A stretch of 52,435 bases of DNA from Clostridiaceae bacterium (GCA_018432235.1 JAHDLO010000030.1:1-52435); one strand, 5' to 3'; positions 33,841-43,801 are shown, counted from the stretch's first letter. Made by a program: numbers and translations. Notes: a model not told the origin generated them from the letters alone.

Positions 33841-34443
33841 ATGGCTAGAAAAAAAATAGATAATGATAGGATGCGGGAGGAGAAAAAAAACCAAATTCTC
33901 GCAGGGGCGCTTCAGCTATTTGCAACTAAGGGCTTGTTTGCCACTAAGATCAAGGATATAGCTGAGACAGTAGGTATGGCACAGGGCCTAATCTATCATT
34001 ATTATAAGTCAAAGGACGAGATATATGTAGAATTAATAAATAATGCACTGGATAAAATGAATGAAGCGGTATTATCCTTAAAAGAGACACCTTTGCCGGC
34101 GCATATCAAAATTAGCATGGCAATTGAGGAGCTTATTAAAACGATAAAAGAAAGTGAAGATTTTACTCAGACCTGTCGCCTAATCGCCCATGCAACCAAC
34201 TCTACCGCCATACCGGAGGAGGCTAAGCGTCTAATTAATGAAAAACGGGATATACCTTATATAGAGCTAGCAAAAATCATAGCAGAGGGTCAAGGTGAAG
34301 GTAGGATTGTGGCAGGAGAGCCTATGGAGCTATCCGTAGTATTCTGGACCTTTATCAACGGGCTTGCCACCTACAAGGCCACTCGACAGGCGGAAACGGT
34401 TATACCGGATGCTAAGCTGCTTATAAAGATGTTTATAAATTAA
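33841..34443 (+). CDS. TetR/AcrR-family regulator
   Basis: A regulator of about 200 residues. The recognition region is FATKIKDIAETVGMAQGLIY followed by HYYKSKDEIYVELI. The ligand domain has no recognisable specificity. ATG at 33841 follows AAAGGGTGGTG. It is 38 nt upstream of an HSL-type esterase and likely controls both from the promoter at 33772. Confidence 0.9.
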   Translation: MARKKIDNDRMREEKKNQILAGALQLFATKGLFATKIKDIAETVGMAQGLIYHYYKSKDEIYVELINNALDKMNEAVLSLKETPLPAHIKISMAIEELIKTIKESEDFTQTCRLIAHATNSTAIPEEAKRLINEKRDIPYIELAKIIAEGQGEGRIVAGEPMELSVVFWTFINGLATYKATRQAETVIPDAKLLIKMFIN

Positions 34444-34481
34444 TTGGAATTTCCATTCACTATTAAGGAGTTGAGAAAGAA

Positions 34482-35405
34482 ATGCAGAGCTTAAGAAGTA
34501 AATTATTCATTGGTTTAATAAAGCATCGTCATCTGTTTAAGCTAAAGCTTAAGCCTGAGGTAGTTGATGAGAGCTTTTCTGTAGAGGAATTTCGAAGGCG
34601 TATAGATAATGCCTCCCGCAGGATGAAGCCAGATAAAAGGGTTAAAGTGGAGGCGACGAAAATAAACGATATGTACGGCGAGTGGATTATTCCGAAGGAG
34701 GCGCCAGAGGATAAGGTTATATTATATATTCACGGCGGTGGTTTCATCTCCGGCTCATGCCTCACCCATAGAGGTCATGTTGCTAAGTTTGCAATAGGGA
34801 GTCAAATTAAGGCATTACTATTTGACTACAGCTTGGCGCCGGAGCATCCTTATCCTGCTGCACTTGATGATTGCCTTTCTGCATACCTTTGGCTGCTGGA
34901 GGAGGGCTATAAGCCGTCCAGCATAATCATCGCGGGAGAATCCGCAGGCGCAACCCTGACCCTTTCAGTCTTGATTGCCATAAGGGACAGGGGGATCAGC
35001 CTGCCGAGGGGAGCTGTATCTATTTCACCTGTTACCGACCTTACCTGTAGTGCAGAGTCCTTCATCACTAATTATAAAAAGGATATCGCCCCTCTGAATT
35101 CCTGGTCAGTATGGACAAAATACTATATAGGGGATAGTGATCCGCACCTGCCTTGGCTCTCACCTCAAATGGCAGAGCTAAGTAATTTGCCTCCCGTTTT
35201 TTTGTGTGTCGGCACCCATGAAATTCATCTGGATGATACGATTAATTTTGCTAAAAAAGCTGAAGCCGCCGGTACACCCATCACCTTAAGGGTATGGGAG
35301 GGCATGATACATGCATTTCCAATTCTGTCTCCGCTGTTTCCGGAAGCTAAAGAGGCAATGGCGGATATTTGCAAATTTATAAAAACAACCTTAATAAAAG
35401 AATAA
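34482..35405 (+). CDS. Alpha/beta hydrolase of the hormone-sensitive-lipase family
   Basis: A 307-residue esterase. The oxyanion motif is YIHGGGFISG, the nucleophile GESAGATL, the acid region GTHEIHLDDTI and the histidine region MIHAFPIL. There is no signal peptide, so it is cytoplasmic. It probably hydrolyses short-chain esters or a drug; the TetR partner suggests an inducible detoxification role. AAGGAG lies upstream, and a strong terminator follows. Confidence 0.88.
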   Translation: MQSLRSKLFIGLIKHRHLFKLKLKPEVVDESFSVEEFRRRIDNASRRMKPDKRVKVEATKINDMYGEWIIPKEAPEDKVILYIHGGGFISGSCLTHRGHVAKFAIGSQIKALLFDYSLAPEHPYPAALDDCLSAYLWLLEEGYKPSSIIIAGESAGATLTLSVLIAIRDRGISLPRGAVSISPVTDLTCSAESFITNYKKDIAPLNSWSVWTKYYIGDSDPHLPWLSPQMAELSNLPPVFLCVGTHEIHLDDTINFAKKAEAAGTPITLRVWEGMIHAFPILSPLFPEAKEAMADICKFIKTTLIKE

Positions 35406-35412
35406 AATTCAT

Positions 35413-35442
35413 AAAAAGCTTCCTTAGAAAAGGAGGCTTTTT
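35413..35442 (+). terminator. Intrinsic terminator of the TetR/esterase operon
   Basis: A 13-bp stem (35413-35425 with 35430-35442, loop AGAA, one G-T pair) ends in five T's, starting 8 nt after the stop. Confidence 0.9.
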
Positions 35443-35547
35443 AGTTGAATGCCATCTACGGCATAAGTGGATAAGAGCAGTAGATACAGCTATTGGAGGT
35501 TCAAGCCTCTTAAAAATCAGAAAACTTGCATATTTATGAATTTAATA

Positions 35548-35602
35548 TTGACAACGTTATCACAAATATACTAATATATTATTATACTAATATATTAGTA
35601 TA
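35548..35602 (+). promoter_or_regulatory. Promoter region and palindromic operator of the uronate cluster
   Basis: TTGACA at 35548-35553 is followed by a weak -10 zone. TATACTAATATATTA occurs twice (35567-35581, 35583-35597), 16 bp apart; the second copy is part of a perfect 20-bp palindrome at 35583-35602. This is a candidate site for the GntR protein at 38622. Confidence 0.55.
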
Positions 35603-35635
35603 TCAGTTTCGAATATTATTGAGGGAGAGATGGAA

Positions 35636-36640
35636 ATGAAGAGAAAAATGTTATTGGCATTATCACTGGTTCTTATCTTGACAATCCTTTCTGCATGTTC
35701 AACAAATGCACCTGCTGACAACAATCAGGACGACAGCACCACCTATGTTCTGAAGGTAGGTATGGTTGTTACTGATCAGGACCCTATGTATCTTGGGGCT
35801 ATGGAGCTTAAGAAAAATGTAGAAGCCCGCACCAATGGCAGATTAAAGGTAGAGGTTTACCCAAGCTCACAGCTTGGTGACACTAAGGATGTTATGGAGC
35901 AGGCAAAAATGGGGGCAAATGTTGCTGCAATTTCTGATGCGGCTCTGATGTCTGAAATAGTACCGGAAATCGGTGTTTTGGCAGCGCCTTATGTTGTAGA
36001 TAATTATGAAGAGGCTGAAAAGCTTGTGACTTCTGATCTATTTAAGGGCTGGTACGACAAGGTGTCCTCCAGCGGCTATAAGGTATTATCCTTCAACTGG
36101 TACCAAGGGGCAAGACATTTTATGACAAATAAGCTGGTGGAAAAGCCAGAGGACTTAAAGGGCCTTAGGGTTAGAACACCGGGTTCACCGATATTTACTG
36201 ATTCTGTAAATGCTATGGGAGCCAATGCAACTGCTCTGGCATGGGGCGAGGTATATCCAGGACTTCAGCAAAAGGTTATAGATGGCTTCGAGGCTCAGTA
36301 TCCGGCCATCGTAGGCGCTAGGCTATATGAAATATCAAAATACATAGCCAAGACTGGACATTTCCAGCTGATGACGCCGATAATCGTAGGAAATAAATTC
36401 TTCGAATCTTTGCCTGTCGATTTTCAGCAAATCCTGGTGGAGGAGGCTGAAAAGGCTGGCAGACATGCATCTGAGCAAACCTTAAATGGATTGGCTGAAA
36501 ATGAAGCACTAATGAAATCTGAAGGAGTTACAATCACTGAGGTAGATATTACGCCATTTAAAGAAGCAAGTAAAATTGTATATGACAAGAATAATCTTTT
36601 AGAGGCTAAGAAGCAGGTTGATGCTTTATTAGGTAAGTAG
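35636..36640 (+). CDS. TRAP transporter substrate-binding lipoprotein (DctP type)
   Basis: A binding protein of about 334 residues. The signal peptide ends in a lipobox (LTILSAC), so it is a lipid-anchored protein outside the membrane. DctP motifs are present (VEVYPSSQLGDTKDVMEQ, DLKGLRVRTPGSPIF, LAWGEVYPGLQQKVIDGFEA). The arginine in VRTPG should bind a carboxylate. The neighbours uxaC, uxuA and uxuB point to glucuronate or a related uronate as ligand. ATG at 35636 follows GAGGGAGAG. Confidence 0.93.
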   Translation: MKRKMLLALSLVLILTILSACSTNAPADNNQDDSTTYVLKVGMVVTDQDPMYLGAMELKKNVEARTNGRLKVEVYPSSQLGDTKDVMEQAKMGANVAAISDAALMSEIVPEIGVLAAPYVVDNYEEAEKLVTSDLFKGWYDKVSSSGYKVLSFNWYQGARHFMTNKLVEKPEDLKGLRVRTPGSPIFTDSVNAMGANATALAWGEVYPGLQQKVIDGFEAQYPAIVGARLYEISKYIAKTGHFQLMTPIIVGNKFFESLPVDFQQILVEEAEKAGRHASEQTLNGLAENEALMKSEGVTITEVDITPFKEASKIVYDKNNLLEAKKQVDALLGK

Positions 36641-36673
36641 TATTAAAAAGGGTTCCTTAAAAGGAGTGGTATA

Positions 36674-37192
36674 GTGAATACTGTTTTAAATTCAATTAAA
36701 AAAGCTGAAGCCTTTATAGGAACAGTGTTTATAATTTTTATCGTCCTGCTGGTTTTTATAGCAGCGTTGGTTAGGTGGCTGGGCTTTCCTATAGCCTGGT
36801 CCATCGACGCCGCGCAATTATTATTTGGCTGGGTGGTGTTTTTAGGGGCAGATGTTGCCCTTAAAAACGACAGCCATATCGGGGTGGATATGATTGTAAA
36901 CAAGCTTCCCTTTAAGGCAAGAAAGACAGTTAAAATCATTAATTATATCAGCATTCAATTATTTTTGCTGGTGATAATTTATTATGGTGTGATGCTTTCC
37001 ATAGAAAACTATGAGAGATTATTTAATACTTTACGTCTAAGCTATTCCTATGCAACCATAAGCGTTCCGGTTGGCTGCTCTTTAATGTTTCTAACCATGT
37101 GTGAAAAGATAAAAAGAGCGGTGCTGGAGAAGGAAAATGACGGTTTGTTAAGCAATGAGGAAAGCCAGAAGGGAGAGGTTGGACCATGGTAG
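36674..37192 (+). CDS. TRAP transporter small permease (DctQ type)
   Basis: A 172-residue subunit with four TMs, typical of DctQ (FIAALVRWLGFPIAWSIDAA, then GWVVFLGADVALKNDSHIGV). It starts at GTG 36674 behind AAGGAGTGG and overlaps the large permease by 7 nt. With the next gene it forms the sodium-coupled uptake channel. Confidence 0.92.
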   Translation: MNTVLNSIKKAEAFIGTVFIIFIVLLVFIAALVRWLGFPIAWSIDAAQLLFGWVVFLGADVALKNDSHIGVDMIVNKLPFKARKTVKIINYISIQLFLLVIIYYGVMLSIENYERLFNTLRLSYSYATISVPVGCSLMFLTMCEKIKRAVLEKENDGLLSNEESQKGEVGPW

Positions 37193-38478
37193 TACTAGGA
37201 TTACTTTTTATATTATTTCTTTTAATGGGAATGCCCCTTGCCTTCACTATAGGGATTTCCAGCTTATCCTTTTTTATAGTTCAGTCAAATCTTCCCTTTG
37301 CCATTGCAGTACAGAAGATGATTTCTGCGACCCAATCCTTCCCCCTTTTAGCAGTACCCTTCTTTGTAATGGCAGGGAATTTAATGAATGCAGCCGGCAT
37401 AACCGAAAGGCTGGTTAAGTTCTCTACCACGCTTACAGGTCATCTAACAGGTGGACTGGCGCAGGTTTCAGTTATACTATCAACCCTAATGGGGGGAGTT
37501 TCAGGCTCTGCAGTAGCGGATGCCGCAATGGAGTCCAGATTATTGGGGCCCGATATGACAAAGCAGGGATATCCAAAGGGCTATAGTGCCGCCGTTATAG
37601 GCCTAACCTCATTAATAACTGCCACGATTCCACCCAGTGTAGGGCTTATATTATATGGCTTTACAGGTGAGGTTTCCATAGGCAAGCTGTTTGTGGCGGG
37701 GATCATTCCCGGGGTTATGATGTGTGGGATATTGATGAGTACGGTTTATTTTACGATGAAATCTAAGGAAAAGAAGGGCATTTGCGTTATACCTAAGATG
37801 AAGAAGGCAACTGCAGGTGAAGTGTTCAGATCAATGTTTGAGAGCTTTTGGGCATTGTTGTTTCCTGTGGTATTAATCGTCACCATCCGATTTGGTGTTT
37901 TTACACCCTCGGAGGCCGGCGCCTTTGCGGTGGTGTATGCCTTTATTGTAGGAACCTTTGTATATAAGGAGCTGAGCTTTAAGGGTGCCATTGAGGTGTT
38001 GCGTCAAACGGTAAATGATAATGGTATGATTATGCTGATTATAGCCTGCTCAGGGATTTTTGGCTATGTCATTGTGTATAATCAATTGCCTCAGACTATG
38101 GCACAGTTCATCACAGGAATTACAACACATCCGCAGCTGCTGTTGTTTATAATCCTTTCCTTCCTATTTGTAGCAGGCATGTTTATGGAGGCAACGGTAA
38201 ATACTTTGCTGTTAACGCCGATTTTCCTGCCGATAGTCAAAAGCGTGGGTATCGATCCAATCCATTTTGGAATACTTATGATGACCATCATCACTATGGG
38301 TGGGATGACGCCACCGGTGGGAGTAACGATGTATACCACCTGTCAGCTCATCGGCTGTCCGACAGAGGATTATGTAAAGGAATCCATTCCATTTATCGCC
38401 GTGATAGTGCTTCAGGTGGCTGTTTTGGCATTATTTCCTCAGATAGTAATGTGGCTGCCTAATTTATTATTTCCATAG
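37186..38478 (+). CDS. TRAP transporter large permease (DctM type)
   Basis: A 430-residue permease with about 11-12 TMs. Family motifs include LLAVPFFVMAGNLMNAAGI, LMGGVSGSAVADAAMESRLL, ATIPPSVGLILYGF and MTPPVGVTMYT. It moves the substrate handed over by the DctP protein using an ion gradient. Its start overlaps dctQ. The GntR gene begins 143 nt downstream. Confidence 0.95.
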   Translation: MVVLGLLFILFLLMGMPLAFTIGISSLSFFIVQSNLPFAIAVQKMISATQSFPLLAVPFFVMAGNLMNAAGITERLVKFSTTLTGHLTGGLAQVSVILSTLMGGVSGSAVADAAMESRLLGPDMTKQGYPKGYSAAVIGLTSLITATIPPSVGLILYGFTGEVSIGKLFVAGIIPGVMMCGILMSTVYFTMKSKEKKGICVIPKMKKATAGEVFRSMFESFWALLFPVVLIVTIRFGVFTPSEAGAFAVVYAFIVGTFVYKELSFKGAIEVLRQTVNDNGMIMLIIACSGIFGYVIVYNQLPQTMAQFITGITTHPQLLLFIILSFLFVAGMFMEATVNTLLLTPIFLPIVKSVGIDPIHFGILMMTIITMGGMTPPVGVTMYTTCQLIGCPTEDYVKESIPFIAVIVLQVAVLALFPQIVMWLPNLLFP

Positions 38479-38503
38479 GGGATAATAGCGTGGCTTTAGT
38501 AAG

Positions 38504-38563
38504 AAATTGATTTAGATTAAATTCAAAAAATATTTTATATGTGATAGAATTAAATTGATTTAG
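38504..38563 (+). repeat. 12-nt direct repeat upstream of the GntR gene
   Basis: AAATTGATTTAG occurs at 38504-38515 and 38552-38563, 48 bp apart, in the AT-rich gap before the GntR gene. It may be a regulator site; it does not resemble the palindrome at 35583-35602. Confidence 0.35.
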
Positions 38564-38621
38564 CATAAATTGGAACGAAATTCTATTAATCAAATAAATT
38601 TATAATTTTATGGAGGGCTGT

Positions 38622-39362
38622 ATGAATACTAACGATATTGCTTTATTTAAACATTCAACTTTTAATATAGGGGACAGTGTGTATTACACTCTTCGTAAAA
38701 ATATTATGACCTTAAATCTAAAGCCAGGTGAAGCCCTGAGCATTAAGGATATATCAGAAAAATGGAATGTCAGCCGCTCTCCGGTAAGGGACGCATTGAT
38801 CAAGCTGGAGAAGGAGGGACTTGTGGACATTCTTCCCCAAAAGGGAACTATTGTGTCTAGAATTGATCTGAAACGGGTTTGTGAAGAACGCTTTCTAAGG
38901 GAAAGCCTTGAGGAAAATGCCATCAGGCTCTTTATGCAGGACTATAAGGAAAGTGATATTGCAATGCTTAAGCATTGCATAGAGCAGCAGAAGCAAAGCC
39001 TAAAGGATAATGACAATATCGCATTTCTGACCTATGACGATGATTTTCATTATGTTTTTTTCAAGGGCATTGAAAAGGACATGTGCTGGGATATCATTCA
39101 AAGCATGTCTGGGCATTATAAGCGGATTCGCCTGATGTCCCTATGGGATCACGACATTCTTTCAAATGTCATCCTACAGCATGAGGAGCTGGTGGAGAAC
39201 ATTTGCAGCAGTAATTTGGCAGGTGCCACCGACATACTTATCAAGCACCTTTCCAAGATATCCTTGGAGGAAATGGCCCTTATGAAGGAATATCCGGACT
39301 ATTTCAAGGAGCCAGAGGCCGGAGGCAGCCTATTACACGATTTTACAGGCTTTAAGGAATAG
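38622..39362 (+). CDS. GntR-family regulator with FCD domain
   Basis: A regulator of about 246 residues. The winged helix reads LKPGEALSIKDISEKWNVSR then SPVRDALIKLEKEGLVDILP and KGTIVSRIDL. The C-terminal all-helical FCD domain carries metal-ligand-type positions (DDDFHYVFF with later HYKRIR and HEELVENI). FadR/UxuR-type FCD proteins of this kind sense uronates or their products, fitting its place before uxaC. ATG at 38622 follows GGAGGG. Confidence 0.92.
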   Translation: MNTNDIALFKHSTFNIGDSVYYTLRKNIMTLNLKPGEALSIKDISEKWNVSRSPVRDALIKLEKEGLVDILPQKGTIVSRIDLKRVCEERFLRESLEENAIRLFMQDYKESDIAMLKHCIEQQKQSLKDNDNIAFLTYDDDFHYVFFKGIEKDMCWDIIQSMSGHYKRIRLMSLWDHDILSNVILQHEELVENICSSNLAGATDILIKHLSKISLEEMALMKEYPDYFKEPEAGGSLLHDFTGFKE

Positions 39363-39395
39363 AGCCGCTACAAGTAAGGAAAAGGGAGAGTCTAA

Positions 39396-40796
39396 ATGTC
39401 TAATTTTATGAGGGAAGATTTTCTACTAGAGAATAATACCGCCAGGGTATTATTCCATAAATATGCTAAGGATGTGGCGATATTTGATTATCATTGCCAC
39501 CTTAATCCAAAGGAAATATATGAGGACAAGCGTTTTGAGGATTTATCCGAGCTGTGGCTTGGCGGCGATCATTATAAATGGCGTTTGATGCGGGCAAATG
39601 GGATACCAGAAGCGCTTATCACGGGAGCAGCCGACGGCTATGAAAAATTTCTTGCCTTTGCCTCCTGTATGCCCTATGCCATTGGGAACCCCTTATATCA
39701 CTGGTCTCATCTGGAGCTGCAGAGGTACTTTAATATATATGAGCCGATAAACAGCAAAAATGCCCCCGCCATATGGGAAAGGGCCAATGCGAGAATAAAA
39801 GAAAGTAGCTTTTCTGTCCGTCAGCTGATCAAGGAATCTCATGTATATGCCCTATGTACGACGGATGATCCAGCCGACGACCTTAAATATCATATTCTGC
39901 TGAAGGCGGATAAGACCTTTCAAACAAAGGTTTTACCTGCCATGAGGCCGGATAAGGCACTGAATATAGCAGCAGCAGATTTTTCCCGATACATAGCAAT
40001 ATTGGCAAAATCAGCAGATACAAAAATAGAGGATTTTGATGGCCTTTGTCAAGCGTTGAGACAAAGGATTGAGTTCTTTAACGGCGTGGGCTGCAGGGCA
40101 AGCGACCATGATTTTACCTACCTTCCCTATGAGGATGTTACCCATGAGGAGGCGGATGGTATTTTTAAGAAAGCCCTTAGGGGTGAGGCGATTGCTGCAA
40201 AGGAAGCAGATCAATATAAAACTGCCCTTATGGTATTTTTGGGCAGTGAATATAAGAGAAAAAACTGGGTGATGGAGCTGCACATTGGTGCGCTAAGAAA
40301 TAACAGCAGCCGAAGTCTAGCTAAGCTTGGGATAAATACGGGCTTTGACTCCATTCATGACAGCGATATGGCGGTTAAGCTTTCACGGCTTTTGGACCAC
40401 ATGGATCGTGACAACAACCTGCCCAAGACGGTTTTTTTCTCGATGAATCCTAAGGATAATTGGATATTGGCCACCATGGCGGGGAATTTTCAATCGGAGG
40501 AGACCATAAGCAAGCTTCAATTGGGAACAGCATGGTGGATGCAGGACCACAGGGACGGTATGGAGGAGCAAATGAGAGTCTTTGCCAACACCGGCCTGTT
40601 GGGTCGATTTATAGGTATGCTTACCGATTCCAGAAGCTTTATATCATATACCAGACATGAATACTTCAGACGTATTCTTTGTAATCTTGTAGGTAAATGG
40701 ATAGAAAATGGCGAATACCCCGAGGATCTTGAAGCAGCCGGAGGCATCATACAGGATATTTGTCTGAATAATGCCAAGGGCTACTTTAATATTTAA
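39396..40796 (+). CDS. uxaC: Glucuronate isomerase
   Basis: Converts D-glucuronate to D-fructuronate (and galacturonate to tagaturonate). The 466-residue length is normal. The metal-site motif IFDYHCHLNPKEIYEDKRF is near residue 30, with LGGDHYKWRLMRANG and later MELHIGALRNNSSR and TGFDSIHD. It is the first enzyme of the uronate branch here; uxuA follows after 34 nt. GGGAGAG precedes the ATG. Confidence 0.97.
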   Translation: MSNFMREDFLLENNTARVLFHKYAKDVAIFDYHCHLNPKEIYEDKRFEDLSELWLGGDHYKWRLMRANGIPEALITGAADGYEKFLAFASCMPYAIGNPLYHWSHLELQRYFNIYEPINSKNAPAIWERANARIKESSFSVRQLIKESHVYALCTTDDPADDLKYHILLKADKTFQTKVLPAMRPDKALNIAAADFSRYIAILAKSADTKIEDFDGLCQALRQRIEFFNGVGCRASDHDFTYLPYEDVTHEEADGIFKKALRGEAIAAKEADQYKTALMVFLGSEYKRKNWVMELHIGALRNNSSRSLAKLGINTGFDSIHDSDMAVKLSRLLDHMDRDNNLPKTVFFSMNPKDNWILATMAGNFQSEETISKLQLGTAWWMQDHRDGMEEQMRVFANTGLLGRFIGMLTDSRSFISYTRHEYFRRILCNLVGKWIENGEYPEDLEAAGGIIQDICLNNAKGYFNI

Positions 40797-40830
40797 CGGT
40801 TGACTAGAGGAATAAATAGGAGATGGATAT

Positions 40831-41898
40831 ATGAAGCTGACACTAAGATGGTTTGGAAGTAAGCATGATACAGTAACTCTTCAGGAAATAAGGCAGATTC
40901 CAGGTTGTGAGGGGGTTATTACAACCCTGTATGACGCTAAGGCAGGAGAGGTATGGCCCAAAGCGGATATAAGAGAAATGAAGGCTGAGGTTGAGGCCGC
41001 AGGACTTAAAATATTGGGAATTGAAAGCGTCAATATACATGACGATATAAAAATAGGTCTTCCCACCAGGGATAAATATATAGAAAACTATATTAAAACC
41101 CTTGAAAATCTTGGGGAAGAGGGTATTGATCTGGTGTGCTACAACTTTATGCCGGTATTTGACTGGACCAGGTCTGACCTGGCAAAACAGAGGGAGGATG
41201 GCTCCTTTGTGTTATCCTATGATCAGGAGCTGATAGATAAAATAGACCCCACACGGATGTTTGAGGAAATGGACTCAAATGCCGACGGCTTTCTGCTGCC
41301 AGGCTGGGAGCCGGAGCGTTTGGAGCGGGTGAAGGAGCTATTTGATATGTACAGGGATGTGGACTCAGAAAGGCTATTTGAAAACCTTATTTATTTTCTT
41401 AAGGCCATTATGCCCACCTGTCAAAAATATCATATTAAAATGGCAATCCATATGGATGACCCCGCATGGTCGGTCTTCGGTCTTCCGAGAATCGTCAACA
41501 ACAAGGCTAATATACAGCGGATTTTAGATGCCGTGCCAGAGTCAAACAACGGGCTGACCCTTTGCACAGGCTCTCTTGGTTCCGACCCCAACAACGATAT
41601 TCCCGACATGATTAGAAGCTTTAAGGGGAGGATTCATTTTGCCCACGTGAGAAATTTAGTTCATCTGGCACCGGGTAAATTTGACGAAGCGGCTCATCTC
41701 TCCTGCGATGGTTCACTGGATATGTATGAGATAATGAAGGCACTCCACGATATCGGTCTGGAGGGGCCTCTAAGACCTGACCATGGCAGAATGATTTGGG
41801 GTGAAAGGGCAATGCCGGGCTATGGTCTTTTTGACAGAGCTTTAGGTGCCAGTTACCTGATGGGCCTATGGGAGGCAATAGATAAAAATCGCCGCTGA
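40831..41898 (+). CDS. uxuA: Mannonate dehydratase
   Basis: Dehydrates D-mannonate to 2-keto-3-deoxygluconate. The 355-residue TIM-barrel protein begins MKLTLRWFGSKHDTVTLQEI. It has GVITTLYD, VCYNFMPVFDWTRSDL, KMAIHMDDPAWSVFGLPRI, LTLCTGSLGSDPNNDI and RPDHGRMIWGE, the metal-binding and catalytic segments of UxuA. AGGAGAT precedes the ATG. It lies between uxaC and uxuB with short gaps, an operon in pathway order except that uxuB acts before uxuA. Confidence 0.97.
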   Translation: MKLTLRWFGSKHDTVTLQEIRQIPGCEGVITTLYDAKAGEVWPKADIREMKAEVEAAGLKILGIESVNIHDDIKIGLPTRDKYIENYIKTLENLGEEGIDLVCYNFMPVFDWTRSDLAKQREDGSFVLSYDQELIDKIDPTRMFEEMDSNADGFLLPGWEPERLERVKELFDMYRDVDSERLFENLIYFLKAIMPTCQKYHIKMAIHMDDPAWSVFGLPRIVNNKANIQRILDAVPESNNGLTLCTGSLGSDPNNDIPDMIRSFKGRIHFAHVRNLVHLAPGKFDEAAHLSCDGSLDMYEIMKALHDIGLEGPLRPDHGRMIWGERAMPGYGLFDRALGASYLMGLWEAIDKNRR

Positions 41899-41921
41899 TA
41901 CAGAATAGAGGAGTGGTATGC

Positions 41922-43514
41922 ATGAAGCTAAATTTAAAGGAGCTGGGAGATACTGCTGTCTGGGAGGCGGCAGGCTTCAAGCTCCCGAAATATAATATAG
42001 ATGAAATAAAGGAAAACACATACAACAATCCCAATTGGGTGCACTTTGGTGCCGGCAACATCTTTAGAGCCCTTACCGCCAACATGCTGCAGAATATCCT
42101 TAATGACGGTAAGGCAGATCGTGGTGTCATAGCAGTCGGGGACGAAGGGATAAAGGAGATATATGAGCCCCACGACAATCTTGCTTTGCTGGTTACCATA
42201 AAATCTGACGGAAGCATCGAAAAGACTGTGATAGGCAGTATAACGGAGGCACTTTCACTATCGGAGGATAGGCATCGATTGAAGGAAATCTTCAAAAATC
42301 CCGGACTGCAGATGGTGAGCTTCACCATAACCGAAAAAGGCTATAGTCTGGTGGATGCCAAAGGAGAGTATCTGCCGGAGGTTATGGCGGATTTCAACGA
42401 AGGACCTGCCGACGCCAAAAGCTATATGGGAAGGCTGGCGGCCATGGTCTATGAAAGATATTTAAGCTGCAAAGGACCGATTTCCCTTGTCAGCATGGAC
42501 AATTGCTCTCAAAATGGGATTAAGCTTCAGGAGGCTGTGGCGGCCTATGGTCGAGCATGGGGAGAAAAGGGGCTGGTGGAGAAGGCATTTGTGGATTATT
42601 TGCATGATCCTCAGCAGGTGGCCTTTCCCTGGACCATGATAGATAAAATAACACCGAGACCGGACCCACAGGTCAGGGCTATGCTAAAGGAATGCGGATT
42701 TGAGGATGTTGAGGACATCATTACCTCCAGAAATACCTATGCGGCCCCCTTTGTCAATGCAGAGGAGCCGGAATACCTTGTCATCGAGGATGTGTTCGCC
42801 AATGGCAGACCAAGGCTGGAGGAAGGTGGCGCAATATTCACCGACAGAGCTACGGTTGAAGCAGTTGAAAGAATGAAGGTATGTACCTGCCTGAATCCAC
42901 TGCATACTGCTCTGGCTATATATGGCTGCTTGTTGGGCTACAGGCTGATAGCCGATGAAATGCAGGACCCTCAGCTTAGGGCCTTGATTGAAAAGGTAGG
43001 CTATCAGGAGGGATTACCGGTTGTCGTCGATCCCGGAATAATAAATCCCAAAAGCTTTATTGATGAAGTGCTGCAGGTGAGATTTCCAAATCCCTACATG
43101 CCGGATACACCCCAAAGGATAGCCTGTGACACCTCGCAAAAGCTGGCTATCCGCTTTGGGGAAACGATAAAGGCCTATATGGAAAGTAAGGCTCTGGCGG
43201 TCACGGATTTAAAATATATACCCTTGGTGCTGGCGGGCTGGTGCCGATATCTGATGGCTGTTGACGATGAGGGAAATGCCATGGCATTGAGTCCGGACCC
43301 AATGCTGGTGGAGGTCACCAGACATGTCCAGGGCATAAGCCTGGGGGACAAAGGTTCCTTCCATCAACAGCTTAAACCGATATTGTCCAATAAAGCCATT
43401 TTTGGCGTGGACCTTTATGAGGCTGGACTGGCATCGATGGTGGTGGATTACTTCCAGCAGCTGGTGGCATCAAAAGGTGCGGTACGGGAGACTTTAATCA
43501 AGCATCTGAAATAG
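41922..43514 (+). CDS. uxuB: D-mannonate oxidoreductase (fructuronate reductase)
   Basis: Reduces D-fructuronate to D-mannonate with NADH. The 530-residue protein belongs to the long-chain mannitol dehydrogenase family: HFGAGNIFRAL is the nucleotide-binding start, VSMDNCSQNG, FPWTMIDKITPRPD and KVCTCLNPLHTALA are family signatures, the last holding the catalytic-lysine region. ATG at 41922 follows GAGGAG; GTG at 41913 is less likely. It closes the uronate operon. Genes for KDG kinase and aldolase are not in the window. Confidence 0.95.
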   Translation: MKLNLKELGDTAVWEAAGFKLPKYNIDEIKENTYNNPNWVHFGAGNIFRALTANMLQNILNDGKADRGVIAVGDEGIKEIYEPHDNLALLVTIKSDGSIEKTVIGSITEALSLSEDRHRLKEIFKNPGLQMVSFTITEKGYSLVDAKGEYLPEVMADFNEGPADAKSYMGRLAAMVYERYLSCKGPISLVSMDNCSQNGIKLQEAVAAYGRAWGEKGLVEKAFVDYLHDPQQVAFPWTMIDKITPRPDPQVRAMLKECGFEDVEDIITSRNTYAAPFVNAEEPEYLVIEDVFANGRPRLEEGGAIFTDRATVEAVERMKVCTCLNPLHTALAIYGCLLGYRLIADEMQDPQLRALIEKVGYQEGLPVVVDPGIINPKSFIDEVLQVRFPNPYMPDTPQRIACDTSQKLAIRFGETIKAYMESKALAVTDLKYIPLVLAGWCRYLMAVDDEGNAMALSPDPMLVEVTRHVQGISLGDKGSFHQQLKPILSNKAIFGVDLYEAGLASMVVDYFQQLVASKGAVRETLIKHLK

Positions 43515-43801
43515 ATAATATATGAAAATGACTAGTACCTTGTTTCAGTTAAAGCTTAGGTTAGCTCTGAGGAAAATTTTTGTATAGTGAGGCGGAGGAA
43601 GACGTAATATCGAGGAATATTGCGACTGTCGACGAAGCTATATGACAGTTTAACCAGAGATGACTAAGAATTTAATTGCACCGAGGTACTATCTGCTTTT
43701 GGACGCTTTTAGAGGTATATTGCAAAAAAAAATCAGAAGGAGGAGGAAATTACAAGATAAGGGAGAAATATTTCTTAAATAAGCGTTGAGGGGGTATCCT
43801 A
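43515..43801. other. Unexplained 287-nt intergenic region
   Basis: No ORF, clear promoter or terminator was found. A stretch from about 43590 to 43670 (GAGGCGGAGGAAGACGTAAT and a later CGACGAAGC) is more GC-rich than its surroundings and has the feel of a dispersed intergenic element. There is no second copy in the window. Confidence 0.3.

Noticed and set aside
41621..42328. 235-codon open frame on the minus strand
   Set aside because: It lies opposite uxuA and uxuB, both well recognised, has no ribosome-binding site and its translation has no family features.
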